Shown: one piece after another, positions 1 to 9,240 of the stretch
How the letters are laid out: each line of letters opens with the position of its first letter
Numbering within the stretch: the stretch's first letter is position 1
NCBI GenBank assembly: GCA_946630315.1
Contig: CAMOYT010000007.1
Coordinates: 1 to 46,353 of the forward strand
DNA length: 46,353 nt
DNA from: an uncultured Bacillota bacterium
Lineage (GTDB): Bacteria; Bacillota_I; Bacilli_A; RF39; UBA660
Direction: 5' to 3'
The notes under the pieces: model-generated
What the model was told of the DNA's origin: nothing
Seen by the model: only the letters and a program-made list of their open reading frames with translations
The model's database searches: none
Made by a program: the position numbers and the translations under genes

Positions 1-2112
1 AGCAATGGCATCTCTTACATCCTCATTTGTTACTTTTTCTTCTTCAGCTTGAGGTTCTTCCAATTCAATGCCATCCATTTCTGAAGCAATTGCATCTCTT
101 ACATCTTCAGCTGTTGCTTGTTCCTCTTCTTCTACTCCTACTATAGGTGGAGGTGTAACTACTTCTTCTGATTTTTCAGGTTCTTCTAATTCAATACCAT
201 CCATTTCTGAAGCAATAGCTTCTCTTACATCCTCATTAGTTACTTTTTCATCTGCTTTTTCTTCTTGTACTACTAATTCTCTTGCGATTTCTGCTACATC
301 TTCATCAGTTAATACATCAAAACTTGTTGGTTTTGAATCTACTGATTCAACAACAGCATCAATTGCTTCTTGTGGTACTTCATCTATTTTTATATCTAAT
401 ACATCAGAAATTCTTTCTCTAGCTTCTTCATCTAGATTTCTTTCTTCTATCTCAACATTTTGCATTTCTTCTGCAACTGTTTCAGCTACTTCTTTTGGAG
501 TAACTTTTGTTTCTTCAGTATGCTCTGGTAGTCTTGGTACATCTTCTTTTCCAAATCCTACTCTTTTTCCATCTATTGATTCTCCTGGAAGAGCCATTGT
601 ATTTGAAGTAGAAGGTGGAAGTTCTTTTACTTTTTCTTTTACTTCTTCCTTTTCAGCTTCTTTTTTAGCTTCTTTAGGTACTTTTTCAATAATACTATAT
701 GTTGAATATACATCATCATCTGATACTACTCCACTAGCATCATGATTATATACTATTTCATGTATTTCTGGATCAAACTTCTTACCAGATGCTTTTTCAA
801 ATTCACTTATAATATATTCTTCTTCTGTCATTCCTCTTGCTTCATACATAATCCTATCTGGTTCATAGTCAGTATGAATAGTTACTAAGTCATATTCAGG
901 CTCATCAGGAACGATAGGTTTTGGTTTTTCAATAATACTATATGTTGAATATACATCATCATCTGATACTATTCCACTAGCATCATGATTATATACTATT
1001 TCATGTATTTCTGGATCGAATTTTATACCTGAAGTTCTTTCAAATTCACTAATTATATATTCTTCTTCTGTCATTCCACGAGATTCATACATGATTCTAT
1101 CAGGTTCATATTCATGATCTACTAATACTTTAGTTCTTACCATATCTTCTGGAGCTTTTGGAGTGTCCTTTGTTACTTCTTTTTTAGGTTCGTCTTTCTT
1201 TGGTAAAGCTCGTGGTTGTGCATCAATTCTTGCTTGAATCTTGTCATAAGTTTTTGGTGGAATCTTTAATGTACGAGCAGCTTCTTTAATAGATACTTTA
1301 TTATCACTCATATATAAAATATTAATAGCATCCAATATAGTAATTTTCTTATCTTTCTTTTGAAGATTTAATATTTCATTAACTATTTGATTCTTAGCTT
1401 CTTGTAATAATTCTCTTTCTTTATTACTACGTCCACCACGTTTATGAATAATATCTCCTAAACCTTTTTGTTCTAAGATAGTAGTTAATCTCTTTCTACT
1501 CTCTAGTGTTTTTATTATTTCTAAGTATTCTGAATAACCTAATTCAAGGTTTGTTGCTTCTACATAGTGTTCTTCAAGAATTTTATTTTTTCTTTCTAGT
1601 CTTTGAATTTTTCTTCTAAGTCTAGTCATTTCACTTCTATATTCTTTCCAAACAGCTTCATTACCATACATAGCTGCATAATAATCATCATATACTTCAT
1701 GTATTTCATTATTAGATAATGGTCCTTTTTGAAGTTTATTATTAGAATAGCTATAAACTTCTTGCATTACTTTTGTATAATGTTCAAATTGTCTACGAGC
1801 GACTTCTAATTCTTTTTTAGCTTCTTCTATTTTTAAATTATTTTCTTCTTGAGCTTTTAATACTTCTTCTGGTAATTCTACTTTTGTATCTTCTAGCTTA
1901 ATACTTTTCTTATCTAATTCTATTTTATATTCAGTTAATTCTTTACTATGTTTACTTAATAATCCTTGCAATTCTTTTTCTGCTTCTTTAAATTGTTCTT
2001 CAGATATTGCTCCTGAATCTTTTTGCTTTATTAGATTAGATAATTCATAGGAAATATTATCTATTTCTGTTTGAGCAGCTTTTATTTTTTCTCTTAATTC
2101 TTCATCTGTCAT
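1..2112 (-). CDS. Large acidic coiled-coil repeat protein, C-terminus off the left edge
   Basis: An unbroken reading frame runs from an ATG at 2112 to the window edge (704 codons seen, no stop). An AGGTG ribosome binding site lies just upstream. Residues about 1-230 are charged and heptad-like, predicting long coiled coils. Residues about 230-310 are basic and include a segment (SIKEAARTLKIPPKTY) that could be a helix-turn-helix. Residues about 333-396 and 414-477 are near-identical copies of one unit containing EPDRIMYE and MTEEEYIISEFE, with an 81-residue period. The tail is Glu/Pro/Val rich with repeated NEDVREAIASEMDGIELEEP-like blocks. There is no signal peptide or membrane segment, so it looks cytoplasmic and scaffold-like. 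I do not recognise a family and infer no enzyme activity. It is the last visible gene of the operon starting near 4267. Confidence 0.8.
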   Translation of the reverse strand, partial: MTDEELREKIKAAQTEIDNISYELSNLIKQKDSGAISEEQFKEAEKELQGLLSKHSKELTEYKIELDKKSIKLEDTKVELPEEVLKAQEENNLKIEEAKKELEVARRQFEHYTKVMQEVYSYSNNKLQKGPLSNNEIHEVYDDYYAAMYGNEAVWKEYRSEMTRLRRKIQRLERKNKILEEHYVEATNLELGYSEYLEIIKTLESRKRLTTILEQKGLGDIIHKRGGRSNKERELLQEAKNQIVNEILNLQKKDKKITILDAINILYMSDNKVSIKEAARTLKIPPKTYDKIQARIDAQPRALPKKDEPKKEVTKDTPKAPEDMVRTKVLVDHEYEPDRIMYESRGMTEEEYIISEFERTSGIKFDPEIHEIVYNHDASGIVSDDDVYSTYSIIEKPKPIVPDEPEYDLVTIHTDYEPDRIMYEARGMTEEEYIISEFEKASGKKFDPEIHEIVYNHDASGVVSDDDVYSTYSIIEKVPKEAKKEAEKEEVKEKVKELPPSTSNTMALPGESIDGKRVGFGKEDVPRLPEHTEETKVTPKEVAETVAEEMQNVEIEERNLDEEARERISDVLDIKIDEVPQEAIDAVVESVDSKPTSFDVLTDEDVAEIARELVVQEEKADEKVTNEDVREAIASEMDGIELEEPEKSEEVVTPPPIVGVEEEEQATAEDVRDAIASEMDGIELEEPQAEEEKVTNEDVRDAIA
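682..1118 (-). repeat. Two direct repeats of about 190 bp inside the large acidic protein gene
   Basis: The segments at about 682-875 and 925-1118 are nearly identical at the nucleotide level and offset by 243 bp (81 codons), so the reading frame is preserved. Most differences are single bases, which points to a fairly recent in-frame duplication. A second, more diverged set of short repeats lies at 1-260: the block encoding SEMDGIELEEP recurs 126 bp apart (42 codons). Confidence 0.85.
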
Positions 2113-2121
2113 AATATTCAC

Positions 2122-2391
2122 CTACTTTCCTTCACTATCTACATATTCTAAGAAATCTCTTATCATATCTAATTCTTTTTCATCTTCTATATCTTCTAAT
2201 GTATTGCTTGTAAAAGGACTTATAGCAGATACATAGATATTTTTACGACCATTTTTGGCTATTTCATTATCTGTATAGCCAATATATGTTTTTAGCGTAT
2301 CTTCTGAATCAAATGTAAATAATACTGTGTATTCTTTATCTTCACCATCTTTATTAATTATTATTTTTTCTTCTTCAATTTCGTATTTCAT
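2122..2391 (-). CDS. DUF1292 (UPF0473, YrzB-like) protein
   Basis: This 89-residue acidic protein matches the small DUF1292/UPF0473 family of Firmicutes. The features are an N-terminal strand pair (IIINKDGEDKEYTVLFTF), a conserved YTDN-like segment, then an acidic helix ending in FLEYV. It has no membrane segment and no catalytic motif, and the family's function is unknown. Its stop lies 10 bases before the start of the large repeat protein and its start lies 6 bases after the preceding gene, so it is the third gene of the operon starting at 4246. Confidence 0.7.
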   Translation of the reverse strand: MKYEIEEEKIIINKDGEDKEYTVLFTFDSEDTLKTYIGYTDNEIAKNGRKNIYVSAISPFTSNTLEDIEDEKELDMIRDFLEYVDSEGK

Positions 2392-2396
2392 ATTAT

Positions 2397-2867
2397 CTAT
2401 TTACTAGAAATATCTAAATCTAGTGTATCTCCTTCCTTTATATTTCCTGATACTGTTATTTTATAAGTATCTATTCTCTTTTCATTCTCTTTGAATTTTT
2501 CTGTAATAGTAAATTCTTTTTTACTATCTGCTAGATTCTTAGTATCATCATTTTTATTAATTACTATTTTTCCTTCTGAATTATTTTTAAAAGAAAGTGT
2601 ATAAGTTATATCTTCTGCTGCTACATCGTTAGCATGATAACTAGGTATTTCTAAGATGTATGCATTGTCCTTTTCTTTTAATTGATATAGATCAATACTT
2701 AATCCAGTACTCATTTTAGTATCAACGATTGGTATTGAGAAGTTTGTAGCAGCTTTATTAGGCTTGTTTGTAATTACTTTAATTAATAATACTAATACAA
2801 TGATTGCTAAGACTATGAATACTCCTAATAGTGCATAGTCTGCAAAAGTTAATTTTTTCTTTTTCAT
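2397..2867 (-). CDS. Membrane-anchored protein, unknown function
   Basis: This 156-residue protein has a Lys-rich cytoplasmic start, one membrane helix at about residues 9-31, and an extracytoplasmic part of about 120 residues that is predicted mostly beta and contains alternating Thr/Ile/Lys strands. There is no lipobox, cleavage site or catalytic motif. It lies 11 bases downstream of the 455-residue membrane-anchored protein and has an AAGGAG ribosome binding site. The architecture is that of an immunoglobulin- or DUF4352-like extracellular domain on an anchor, but I do not recognise the family. Confidence 0.65.
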   Translation of the reverse strand: MKKKKLTFADYALLGVFIVLAIIVLVLLIKVITNKPNKAATNFSIPIVDTKMSTGLSIDLYQLKEKDNAYILEIPSYHANDVAAEDITYTLSFKNNSEGKIVINKNDDTKNLADSKKEFTITEKFKENEKRIDTYKITVSGNIKEGDTLDLDISSK

Positions 2868-2878
2868 ATTTTTCTCCT

Positions 2879-4246
2879 TTACTTACTTATCTCATTTAAA
2901 TAATTTACTAAATAATTATCTATCTTATCTTTTGTTTCATCTGTTAGTTTCTTTTCTAAGACAGCATTATCTATATTTTCTTTTATATCTACTTTAGTAG
3001 TTATCTTTGATGTTGCTTCTACTTTTAAATCTATTCTTGTTGTTTTATCTTTAATATATTTAAAAGTTAGTGTATCTTTTCTATCACAAGATGTTTTCTT
3101 TTGATTTGATTTCTTTACTTGATAACTAGCTAAGTATTTATCTGTATCATTATTAATATCAGCATTAAACTTAATTCCACTACTATCATTACTATAACTA
3201 ATAGTTCCTATATTTGTATCTTTACTATCTTGTATTTTAATTTGTAATTCTTTATCTTTAGTAGTTATTCTTAATGTATATAACATCTTATCATTTTTTC
3301 TAATAGTAATTATTGAATTATCATTATTTCCTTTTTCATAAGAGATTATTTCTTTATCAGTATTATTTGAATACTCAAATTCTATTTTTACAACTTTCGA
3401 TAAAATAGTAGATGTATAGATATTAACAGTTAATCCTTCATCTTTAGTAAAGAATTTAATATTTTTTTGTTTCTTTTTAAAGAATTCATCATTATAACTT
3501 TCTATTATGTTTTTAGCTTTAGTATCATTTTTTAAATCATTATATAGCTTATCTTTATAATTATTTAATAAGTCATTTGTTAGTTTTATACTTAATTTAT
3601 TTACTTTTACATCTTTATCTAACACTGTTGTTGTTGCTGGATATTTAGTAATATCTTCTTCTTCAATATAAGTTCCTATTCTTGATGTTATAAAGTCATA
3701 TAAGTATTCATAATTTTCTTCTGATGTTGTATCATTTACTAATGATTCAAAGTAATTATTAGTACCACTATTTATATATCCTTCTGTTATATTACCTACT
3801 TTATAATATTCAGTAGCATTAGTTACTAGTAAGCTATAATCAAGATTTGCTTTATTTACTTTATTATTAATATTTAAATGTAGTTTTTTATTATCTAAAT
3901 CTTTTGCTATATGAAGAGTAGTTTCTGAGTTACTTAAGTTTTTAAACATTTGAGTTAGTGTTTTTGATTCAGGATCATTAGCACTTAATTTTTCTCTATA
4001 TTCACTACTTATTGTCGTTTTAATATCAGAGTCTATTGTAAAACTACCTGATAATAAGTTATCTTCTTTTACAAAAAAGTATGGTTTTAAATATGTACTT
4101 GTTTCTACAATTGTTTTTTCTACTATTTTAGTTGGTTTAGATAAATAATTAAAATATATTCCTATACCTATTAGTATTAAAGCACAAAATAAAAATAGTA
4201 GAGCTAGTATTAGTATTAACTTTTTTTTGGATTTAACATCTTCCAT
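2879..4246 (-). CDS. Large membrane-anchored extracytoplasmic protein, unknown
   Basis: This 455-residue protein has a short Lys-rich N-terminus (MEDVKSKKK), one membrane helix at about residues 10-34, then a long Asn/Lys/Thr/Ser-rich outside region of mixed alpha/beta character. It contains a single Cys at about residue 390, so no disulfides are expected. It is the first gene of its operon, with AGGAG 9 bases before ATG and a strong promoter at 4274-4301. It could be a cell-surface or envelope-stress protein. No known domain was recognised. Confidence 0.7.
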   Translation of the reverse strand: MEDVKSKKKLILILALLFLFCALILIGIGIYFNYLSKPTKIVEKTIVETSTYLKPYFFVKEDNLLSGSFTIDSDIKTTISSEYREKLSANDPESKTLTQMFKNLSNSETTLHIAKDLDNKKLHLNINNKVNKANLDYSLLVTNATEYYKVGNITEGYINSGTNNYFESLVNDTTSEENYEYLYDFITSRIGTYIEEEDITKYPATTTVLDKDVKVNKLSIKLTNDLLNNYKDKLYNDLKNDTKAKNIIESYNDEFFKKKQKNIKFFTKDEGLTVNIYTSTILSKVVKIEFEYSNNTDKEIISYEKGNNDNSIITIRKNDKMLYTLRITTKDKELQIKIQDSKDTNIGTISYSNDSSGIKFNADINNDTDKYLASYQVKKSNQKKTSCDRKDTLTFKYIKDKTTRIDLKVEATSKITTKVDIKENIDNAVLEKKLTDETKDKIDNYLVNYLNEISK

Positions 4247-4273
4247 TTAACCACTCTCCTATTATATATATTA

Positions 4274-4301
4274 ATTATATCAAATATAGAAATTATGTCA
4301 A
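4274..4301 (-). promoter_or_regulatory. Sigma-A promoter of the 4246-1 operon
   Basis: On the minus strand a -35 TTGACA (4296-4301) is followed after 16 bases by TATAAT (4274-4279), which is preceded by TGA to form an extended -10. The predicted start of transcription is near 4267, about 20 bases ahead of the ATG at 4246. The promoter sits directly behind the terminator of the dcw operon. Confidence 0.8.
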
Positions 4302-4307
4302 CAAAAC

Positions 4308-4331
4308 AAAAAGGAGTTTATGCTCCTTTTT
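4308..4331 (-). terminator. Intrinsic terminator of the dcw-linked operon
   Basis: A 9-bp stem AAAAAGGAG/CTCCTTTTT with a 6-base loop is followed on the minus strand by a U-rich run. It begins directly next to the stop codon at 4332-4334. The plus strand is also U-rich, so it may act in both directions. Confidence 0.85.
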
Positions 4332-5363
4332 TTATTCATTTAATAAGTAAAAATTTGTTATTTTTAAATCACTATTATTTGTAGTTTTTTTAGTAATATT
4401 TATGCTTGTAGTAGCATTGGGTAGAAGATTAATATCACTAAATATAATGTTGTTAATGGTATTATTACTATCTAATGTTATTTCTTTTGATATATCACCT
4501 ATTTTTATTATTAATATTTCATTATTAATAGTTAAATAATCAAAGTTAATATTTAGATTCTTTATAGTATTATTAGTTTTATTTAATACTAAGTAGTCTT
4601 TTTCTAATGATTTATTATCTAATTTATAGCAATCAGTTTTATCATTTGTTATGTTAAAGTCTATATCTATGTATTTAGCATATACTTCTTGATTTGATAA
4701 AACTGGATTATTTGAATTAAATGGTGTTATTAGGGACTCATTAGTATACCAACCAGAGAATAATAAATTATTATTAGTTGGTGTATATACTGTTCCATCT
4801 ACAATTATGTTTTCTTTACCATTAAAGTGATATTTAACATAATTTATATTAGATTCATCATTATATTTACCATTCATAGCATTATAAGTAATAGTATGAT
4901 AATAATCAGTAAAATTAAATTCTAATGTAGATTCTTTCTTACCTTGTCCTTTATAAGTAATTAGGATTTTTGTTTCATTATTACTAGGTAATTCATCATA
5001 AAGATTATAATTAGTTAATTCATATATTATATTACTATTATTATCAAGAGATTCTAAAATACTAGAAATCATCATTTTAGTAGTTGTATTATTTCTAATA
5101 GTTATTTCATAAGTGATTTTAGAATTATTATTATTTAATATAAAACCTGTTGATATGGTATTTTTAGTATACTTAGGACTATATAGTTCTGTTGCATCTA
5201 CTACTTCTTTTAATTTTATATCTACTACTCTAACAGATGATGGTGCTCTTACATTAGCTTCTCCTTTTACTTCTAGGGTTGTAGTTAAAGATGAATAAGC
5301 TATTGTTGTTAAAAGTGATAATATCATTATTGCTGGTATTAAGACTTTACTTAGATTAGTCAT
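4332..5363 (-). CDS. Secreted or anchored protein with InlB B-repeat (Listeria-Bacteroides) domain
   Basis: This 343-residue protein has an N-terminal hydrophobic segment (about residues 6-25) followed by an AYSSL cleavage-like site, so it is exported. A beta-rich domain follows. Residues about 150-230 match the InlB B-repeat/Flg_new fold: a YNAMNG start, a VDGTVYTPTNNNLLFSGWY core and a YAKYID end. The remainder is Asn/Ile/Thr-rich beta. It is the last gene of the mraZ operon, placed before a terminator. Adhesion or envelope surface display is inferred from the domain type only. Confidence 0.7.
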   Translation of the reverse strand: MTNLSKVLIPAIMILSLLTTIAYSSLTTTLEVKGEANVRAPSSVRVVDIKLKEVVDATELYSPKYTKNTISTGFILNNNNSKITYEITIRNNTTTKMMISSILESLDNNSNIIYELTNYNLYDELPSNNETKILITYKGQGKKESTLEFNFTDYYHTITYNAMNGKYNDESNINYVKYHFNGKENIIVDGTVYTPTNNNLLFSGWYTNESLITPFNSNNPVLSNQEVYAKYIDIDFNITNDKTDCYKLDNKSLEKDYLVLNKTNNTIKNLNINFDYLTINNEILIIKIGDISKEITLDSNNTINNIIFSDINLLPNATTSINITKKTTNNSDLKITNFYLLNE

Positions 5364-5374
5364 ATAATCACCTA

Positions 5375-5902
5375 CTATTCTTCAGGAGTTGCAGTTATTA
5401 ATGATAATTGATATTTAACATTCTTTTTAATATTTACAGAAGATTCATTATAAGTAGCTGACACTTTTAATTCAACTTCTTCTCCTGGATTTAGTATTTT
5501 ACCTACAATATCACTGTAAGATATAGTAATTGGATCTATTGATTCTTTTAATATATCATTTGAATAATCTGGATTTGCTTTTACATCTATTATTTCAGAT
5601 GGTAGAGTACCATCATTTCTAATTAGTATTGTATATAATACTTGATCATATGATGTAGATAAAGTCATATCAAGATTTATTTCTTTTCCTCTATTTGTTA
5701 TAGATGATTTTGCTGTTGGAGAGACTTTACCTCCTTTTACATATGAAATATCTTTTACTTTAATAAAAGATGTATCAAATATTGCATTTTTACTAGGATT
5801 AGTTAATTGCATTGCTAAAACAATAAAACCTATACCCATAAGTATTATTGTTAAGCATAATATGATTATTATTGAATTTCTTAATCTAATCATTTTTTTC
5901 AT
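5375..5902 (-). CDS. Membrane-anchored beta-sandwich protein, unknown
   Basis: This 175-residue protein has one N-terminal membrane helix (about residues 10-31). The extracytoplasmic domain resembles a beta-sandwich, with ILIRNDGTLPSEIIDV and NPGEEVELKVSATY strands of the kind seen in TasA/CalY- or DUF11-like surface proteins. Its start abuts the stop of the 288-residue gene, with GAGGGTG upstream. It is probably co-translated with its two neighbours as one envelope cassette. The function is not recognised. Confidence 0.65.
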   Translation of the reverse strand: MKKMIRLRNSIIIILCLTIILMGIGFIVLAMQLTNPSKNAIFDTSFIKVKDISYVKGGKVSPTAKSSITNRGKEINLDMTLSTSYDQVLYTILIRNDGTLPSEIIDVKANPDYSNDILKESIDPITISYSDIVGKILNPGEEVELKVSATYNESSVNIKKNVKYQLSLITATPEE

Positions 5903-6769
5903 TTAACATGCACCCTCTTTATATTCATCTATACTACCATTATAACAATAATCTACACTTTTTGCATCTACGTTTATTTTTATATAGGCATATACTTTAC
6001 TATCTTTAATATAATAATAACTACTTTTATCTGGGAATATTTTACTATCACTATCTGCTGCTATAGTAGTTATATCTAGTTTAGTTTGATTTTTTTCTTC
6101 ATTTAGTATTTTGTTTTCTCTTTGATATGATTCAATACTCATATAAATATTATTACAATATTTTTTTAAATCTTTTGTAGTTAATTCTACAGTTTCTTCT
6201 TCAGTTTCTTCTTTTATACTACTATGACTTTTAGATATTAAATCTATTTCTATTAAAGCTTTAGATGTATCTGTTGTGTCTACTTCTAATTCTTGAGCTA
6301 ATTCTAGAAGTGTTTTTGATTTTTCTACTATTTTTACATGGACTTTGTATTTATTTAATATTTTTTTTAATGACTTTTTAAAATCATTATAATATTTATT
6401 ATCATATTTAGTTAATGTAATAGTAGCATTTTCTTTTAAATAGTCTTTCTCTATTAATTTAGCTATTAATAGATCAGTACTTTTATCTAGTGTATTGCTT
6501 TCTATATTTTGATTATATAGAATCATACTATTTTCATCAAAGAAGAATAAGTGATATATCTTCTTTTTATTATTTAGTACTATACCAAAGTCTATTTTAT
6601 CATTTACATTTAATTCTATTAAATTAGCATAGTCACTAGTATTTATTATTTTATCACTACTACCAAATGTTTTTTTATAATTAGGAATAGAGTTTGTAAT
6701 TACATAATATCCTAACAATACTATGATTATTACTATTGTTAGGATATTTAGTATTTTTTCTTCTTTCAT
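5903..6769 (-). CDS. Membrane-anchored protein downstream of pbpB, unknown
   Basis: This 288-residue protein has a membrane helix at about residues 8-24 and an outside region rich in Lys, Asp and Thr. A Glu-rich linker lies near residues 190-205 and a C-terminal segment contains two Cys (YCYNG and EGAC), a possible disulfide pair. Its ATG overlaps the stop of pbpB by 4 bases, so translation is coupled to the septal PBP. A division or wall accessory role is suggested by position alone. Confidence 0.65.
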   Translation of the reverse strand: MKEEKILNILTIVIIIVLLGYYVITNSIPNYKKTFGSSDKIINTSDYANLIELNVNDKIDFGIVLNNKKKIYHLFFFDENSMILYNQNIESNTLDKSTDLLIAKLIEKDYLKENATITLTKYDNKYYNDFKKSLKKILNKYKVHVKIVEKSKTLLELAQELEVDTTDTSKALIEIDLISKSHSSIKEETEEETVELTTKDLKKYCNNIYMSIESYQRENKILNEEKNQTKLDITTIAADSDSKIFPDKSSYYYIKDSKVYAYIKINVDAKSVDYCYNGSIDEYKEGAC

Positions 6770-8925
6770 GATGTGAATTTAGGATTAAGTTTTAGAGTTA
6801 TTTCCATACCTTGTGTTATTTCAGTTCCGGCGGCAATAGATTGCTCTGTAACATATCCTACTCCATCTAGATTAACTTTTATATTTAATTGATTTAGTAA
6901 GTTTTTAGCAACTTTACTAGATAATCCCATTACATTTGGTACAGTAAGTTTTGAATCATTTGTTATTAAATAGATTGTATCAGTTGTTGTTATTTTTTCT
7001 TTAGGAGATGGTGTTTGTTTAATTACTTTTGTACCATTTCCTATTACTACATATTTAATACCATTTTTATTTAATGTATTTTGTACTACTTCTAATTTTT
7101 TATTTGTAAAATTAGGTACTTGATAATTAGTTATTTTATTTGTTGTAGTTGTATTTTGTTCTGCTGTTGTTGTGTAGAAATTAGCCATATTATTAACTAT
7201 TTCTTTTATAGCATTAGATATAGGTTTTTGAGAACCACCACTTGGTCGTTTTACTGATGCATAAATTATTATTTTAGGATCAGATTTTGGATAAATACCT
7301 GCAAAAGATGAGATAATATCAGCTTTACCTGATAAATATCCACCTCCACGTTCTTTAGCTATTTGGGCAGTTCCTGTTTTTCCAATTAATTCTCCACTAT
7401 CTATTCGATAACCACTTCCAGTATTTCCTTGACCATTTACACAGTCATCCATTAATTGAATCATTTTCTCAACTGTTGCGGTTGATGCTACTCGTTCTTG
7501 TTCATTACGTTTATTTTCTAAATCTACTTCTCCTGTTGATGGATCAACTATTTTACTTATTATATAAGGTTTTAGTAGCATTCCATCATTTGTTAAAGGA
7601 GTTAGAGCTTGAACATTTTGAATTGGTGTTGTTGTAATACCTTGACCAAATCCGGCATTAAATATTTCTGTTTCATATTTAAATCCTAAGTACCCAGGTA
7701 GTTCACCAGGTAATTCAATACCAGTTTTTTTACCAAAACCAAGTTTTTTGAAGTATTGTCTAAGCATAGTAGCATTCATATGACGATGAATTAAATTAAT
7801 AATTCCAACATTACTACTTAGGGCATATCCTCTATCAAATGAAATAGTACCCCATCCATTTCTATTCCAATCTCCTATTTCAGTACCATCAGTTGTTTTA
7901 TAGACACCTGAACGATATGTTTCTGAACCATTATAGACACCATTTTCCATGGCAGCCATATAAGTAAATGTCTTCATAGTACTACCAGGTTCATATGGGC
8001 TTGCTATCATCAAATCTAGATAATTTGTCATATCTCTTTTATTAGGATCAAAAGATGGAGATGTAGCAGTTCCAAGTACAGCTCCGGTATTAGCATCTAA
8101 TATTGTTATATTAAACCAATCCCAATCATAATCAATATCAGAATTATTAAGGGCTTGTTCAATGAAGAATTGAATATTATCATCGATTGTTAAATAGATG
8201 TCTTTTCCTTGAGTTGCTTCTTCTTCTATTACTGGAGTATCAGCAATACGATAGCCTTTACGATCTTTTTGATATTTGATGTAACCATCTTCTCCTTTTA
8301 AGATCTTATCGTATTTCTTTTCAATACCCATTTCTCCAGTTATTGTATTATCTCCATCAGTATCAGCTTTAGCATAGCCTACTGTATAGGAAGCAAAATC
8401 TCCTTTAGGATAATATCTTTTATAGCTTTCGATGAAGTCTAATCCTGGAAGGTTTAAGTCTTCTATTTTTTTCTTAGTTAATTCATTTAAACCTTTACCA
8501 ATTGTACCAAACTCTGTTTGGTAGACATTTTCTTTAGATAAGTATTTTAATATTTGGTCTTTTTCAGCGCCTAATATTGGAGCTAGTTTTTCTGCTGTTA
8601 ATTCTTTATCCACTACATGTTGAGGGTTCTTTTTATTAGTTGTTCTTTTAGCATCTAAATAAGCAATTAATTTGTATGATGAAACATTTAGAGCTAGTGC
8701 ATCACCAGATGATGTATAAATAGTTCCACGTTTTGCTTCTATTATTTTAGTTGCGGTTGTTCTTTGTTTTGCTAATTCTTTTAAATTAGTTCCATCGATT
8801 TCAGCAGAAAGTCCTAATTGAGCAACACGCCCAATCATTAGGCAAAATAAAAGAAGAGATATTAATATAATAACTCGTGGGTATTTTATATTATTTCTCT
8901 TCTTTTTCTTTTTCAATTGAATCAC
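6766..8925 (-). CDS. pbpB: Class B penicillin-binding protein (septal transpeptidase) with two PASTA domains
   Basis: This enzyme cross-links septal peptidoglycan outside the membrane and normally partners FtsW. It has one membrane helix (about residues 15-35), a dimerisation domain, and a transpeptidase domain with all three catalytic motifs: STMK (active Ser near residue 314), SSN, and KTGTA. Two C-terminal PASTA domains follow, each starting with a VPNF- or VPNV-type strand. The length of about 719 residues is typical of PbpB/SpoVD. It follows ftsL by 3 bases. The longest frame begins at a GTG (8925) that touches the AGGAA ribosome site; a TTG at 8916 is better spaced and may be the true start. 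Confidence 0.95.
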   Translation of the reverse strand: MIQLKKKKKRNNIKYPRVIILISLLLFCLMIGRVAQLGLSAEIDGTNLKELAKQRTTATKIIEAKRGTIYTSSGDALALNVSSYKLIAYLDAKRTTNKKNPQHVVDKELTAEKLAPILGAEKDQILKYLSKENVYQTEFGTIGKGLNELTKKKIEDLNLPGLDFIESYKRYYPKGDFASYTVGYAKADTDGDNTITGEMGIEKKYDKILKGEDGYIKYQKDRKGYRIADTPVIEEEATQGKDIYLTIDDNIQFFIEQALNNSDIDYDWDWFNITILDANTGAVLGTATSPSFDPNKRDMTNYLDLMIASPYEPGSTMKTFTYMAAMENGVYNGSETYRSGVYKTTDGTEIGDWNRNGWGTISFDRGYALSSNVGIINLIHRHMNATMLRQYFKKLGFGKKTGIELPGELPGYLGFKYETEIFNAGFGQGITTTPIQNVQALTPLTNDGMLLKPYIISKIVDPSTGEVDLENKRNEQERVASTATVEKMIQLMDDCVNGQGNTGSGYRIDSGELIGKTGTAQIAKERGGGYLSGKADIISSFAGIYPKSDPKIIIYASVKRPSGGSQKPISNAIKEIVNNMANFYTTTAEQNTTTTNKITNYQVPNFTNKKLEVVQNTLNKNGIKYVVIGNGTKVIKQTPSPKEKITTTDTIYLITNDSKLTVPNVMGLSSKVAKNLLNQLNIKVNLDGVGYVTEQSIAAGTEITQGMEITLKLNPKFTS

Positions 8926-8928
8926 TTC

Positions 8929-9237
8929 CTACTTCTCAGCAGATACTGTCTTTATATTACTATTATTATAACTCAATCCTTGTTCTTCTGCAACTTCTTG
9001 AATTTTAGTTAAGGAAGCTAATTCGTCAATTGTCATAGCAAGACTTTCATTAGTCTTTTCTTGTTCCTCTATTTGTGCTTTTTGTTTTTCAACATCAAAG
9101 TTTATTTTAGCAAGTGTTGCTTTTGAGAAGATTATTGATACTGGTGCAATTACAAGCAAGAAAACAGCCAAAGAGTATAATAATCTTTCAAACTTTGACA
9201 TTTTAAGTCGCTTTTTTACCTTTCTCAATATCCTCAT
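8929..9237 (-). CDS. ftsL: FtsL-like division protein
   Basis: This is a 102-residue bitopic protein with a basic cytoplasmic tail (about residues 1-19), one membrane helix (about 20-40) and an extracellular heptad region (about 45-85). That is the FtsL/DivIC architecture. It sits between rsmH and pbpB, the usual ftsL position. FtsL forms a complex with DivIB and DivIC and activates septal synthesis by FtsW and the PBP. Sequence in this family is poorly conserved, so the call rests on topology and synteny. GGAG touches the ATG, so initiation could be at a codon slightly downstream. Confidence 0.85.
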   Translation of the reverse strand: MRILRKVKKRLKMSKFERLLYSLAVFLLVIAPVSIIFSKATLAKINFDVEKQKAQIEEQEKTNESLAMTIDELASLTKIQEVAEEQGLSYNNSNIKTVSAEK

Positions 9238-9240
9238 CTC

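Noticed and set aside
68-745. A 225-residue plus-strand open frame rich in Ser and Thr
   Set aside because: It is antisense to the acidic repeat protein; the Ser/Thr composition is the mirror of Glu/Asp/Ala codons, and no ribosome site precedes it.
1-1118. Repeats at the left edge as a CRISPR array or minisatellite
   Set aside because: The copies are in frame, long, few in number and coding, with no unique spacers of uniform size.
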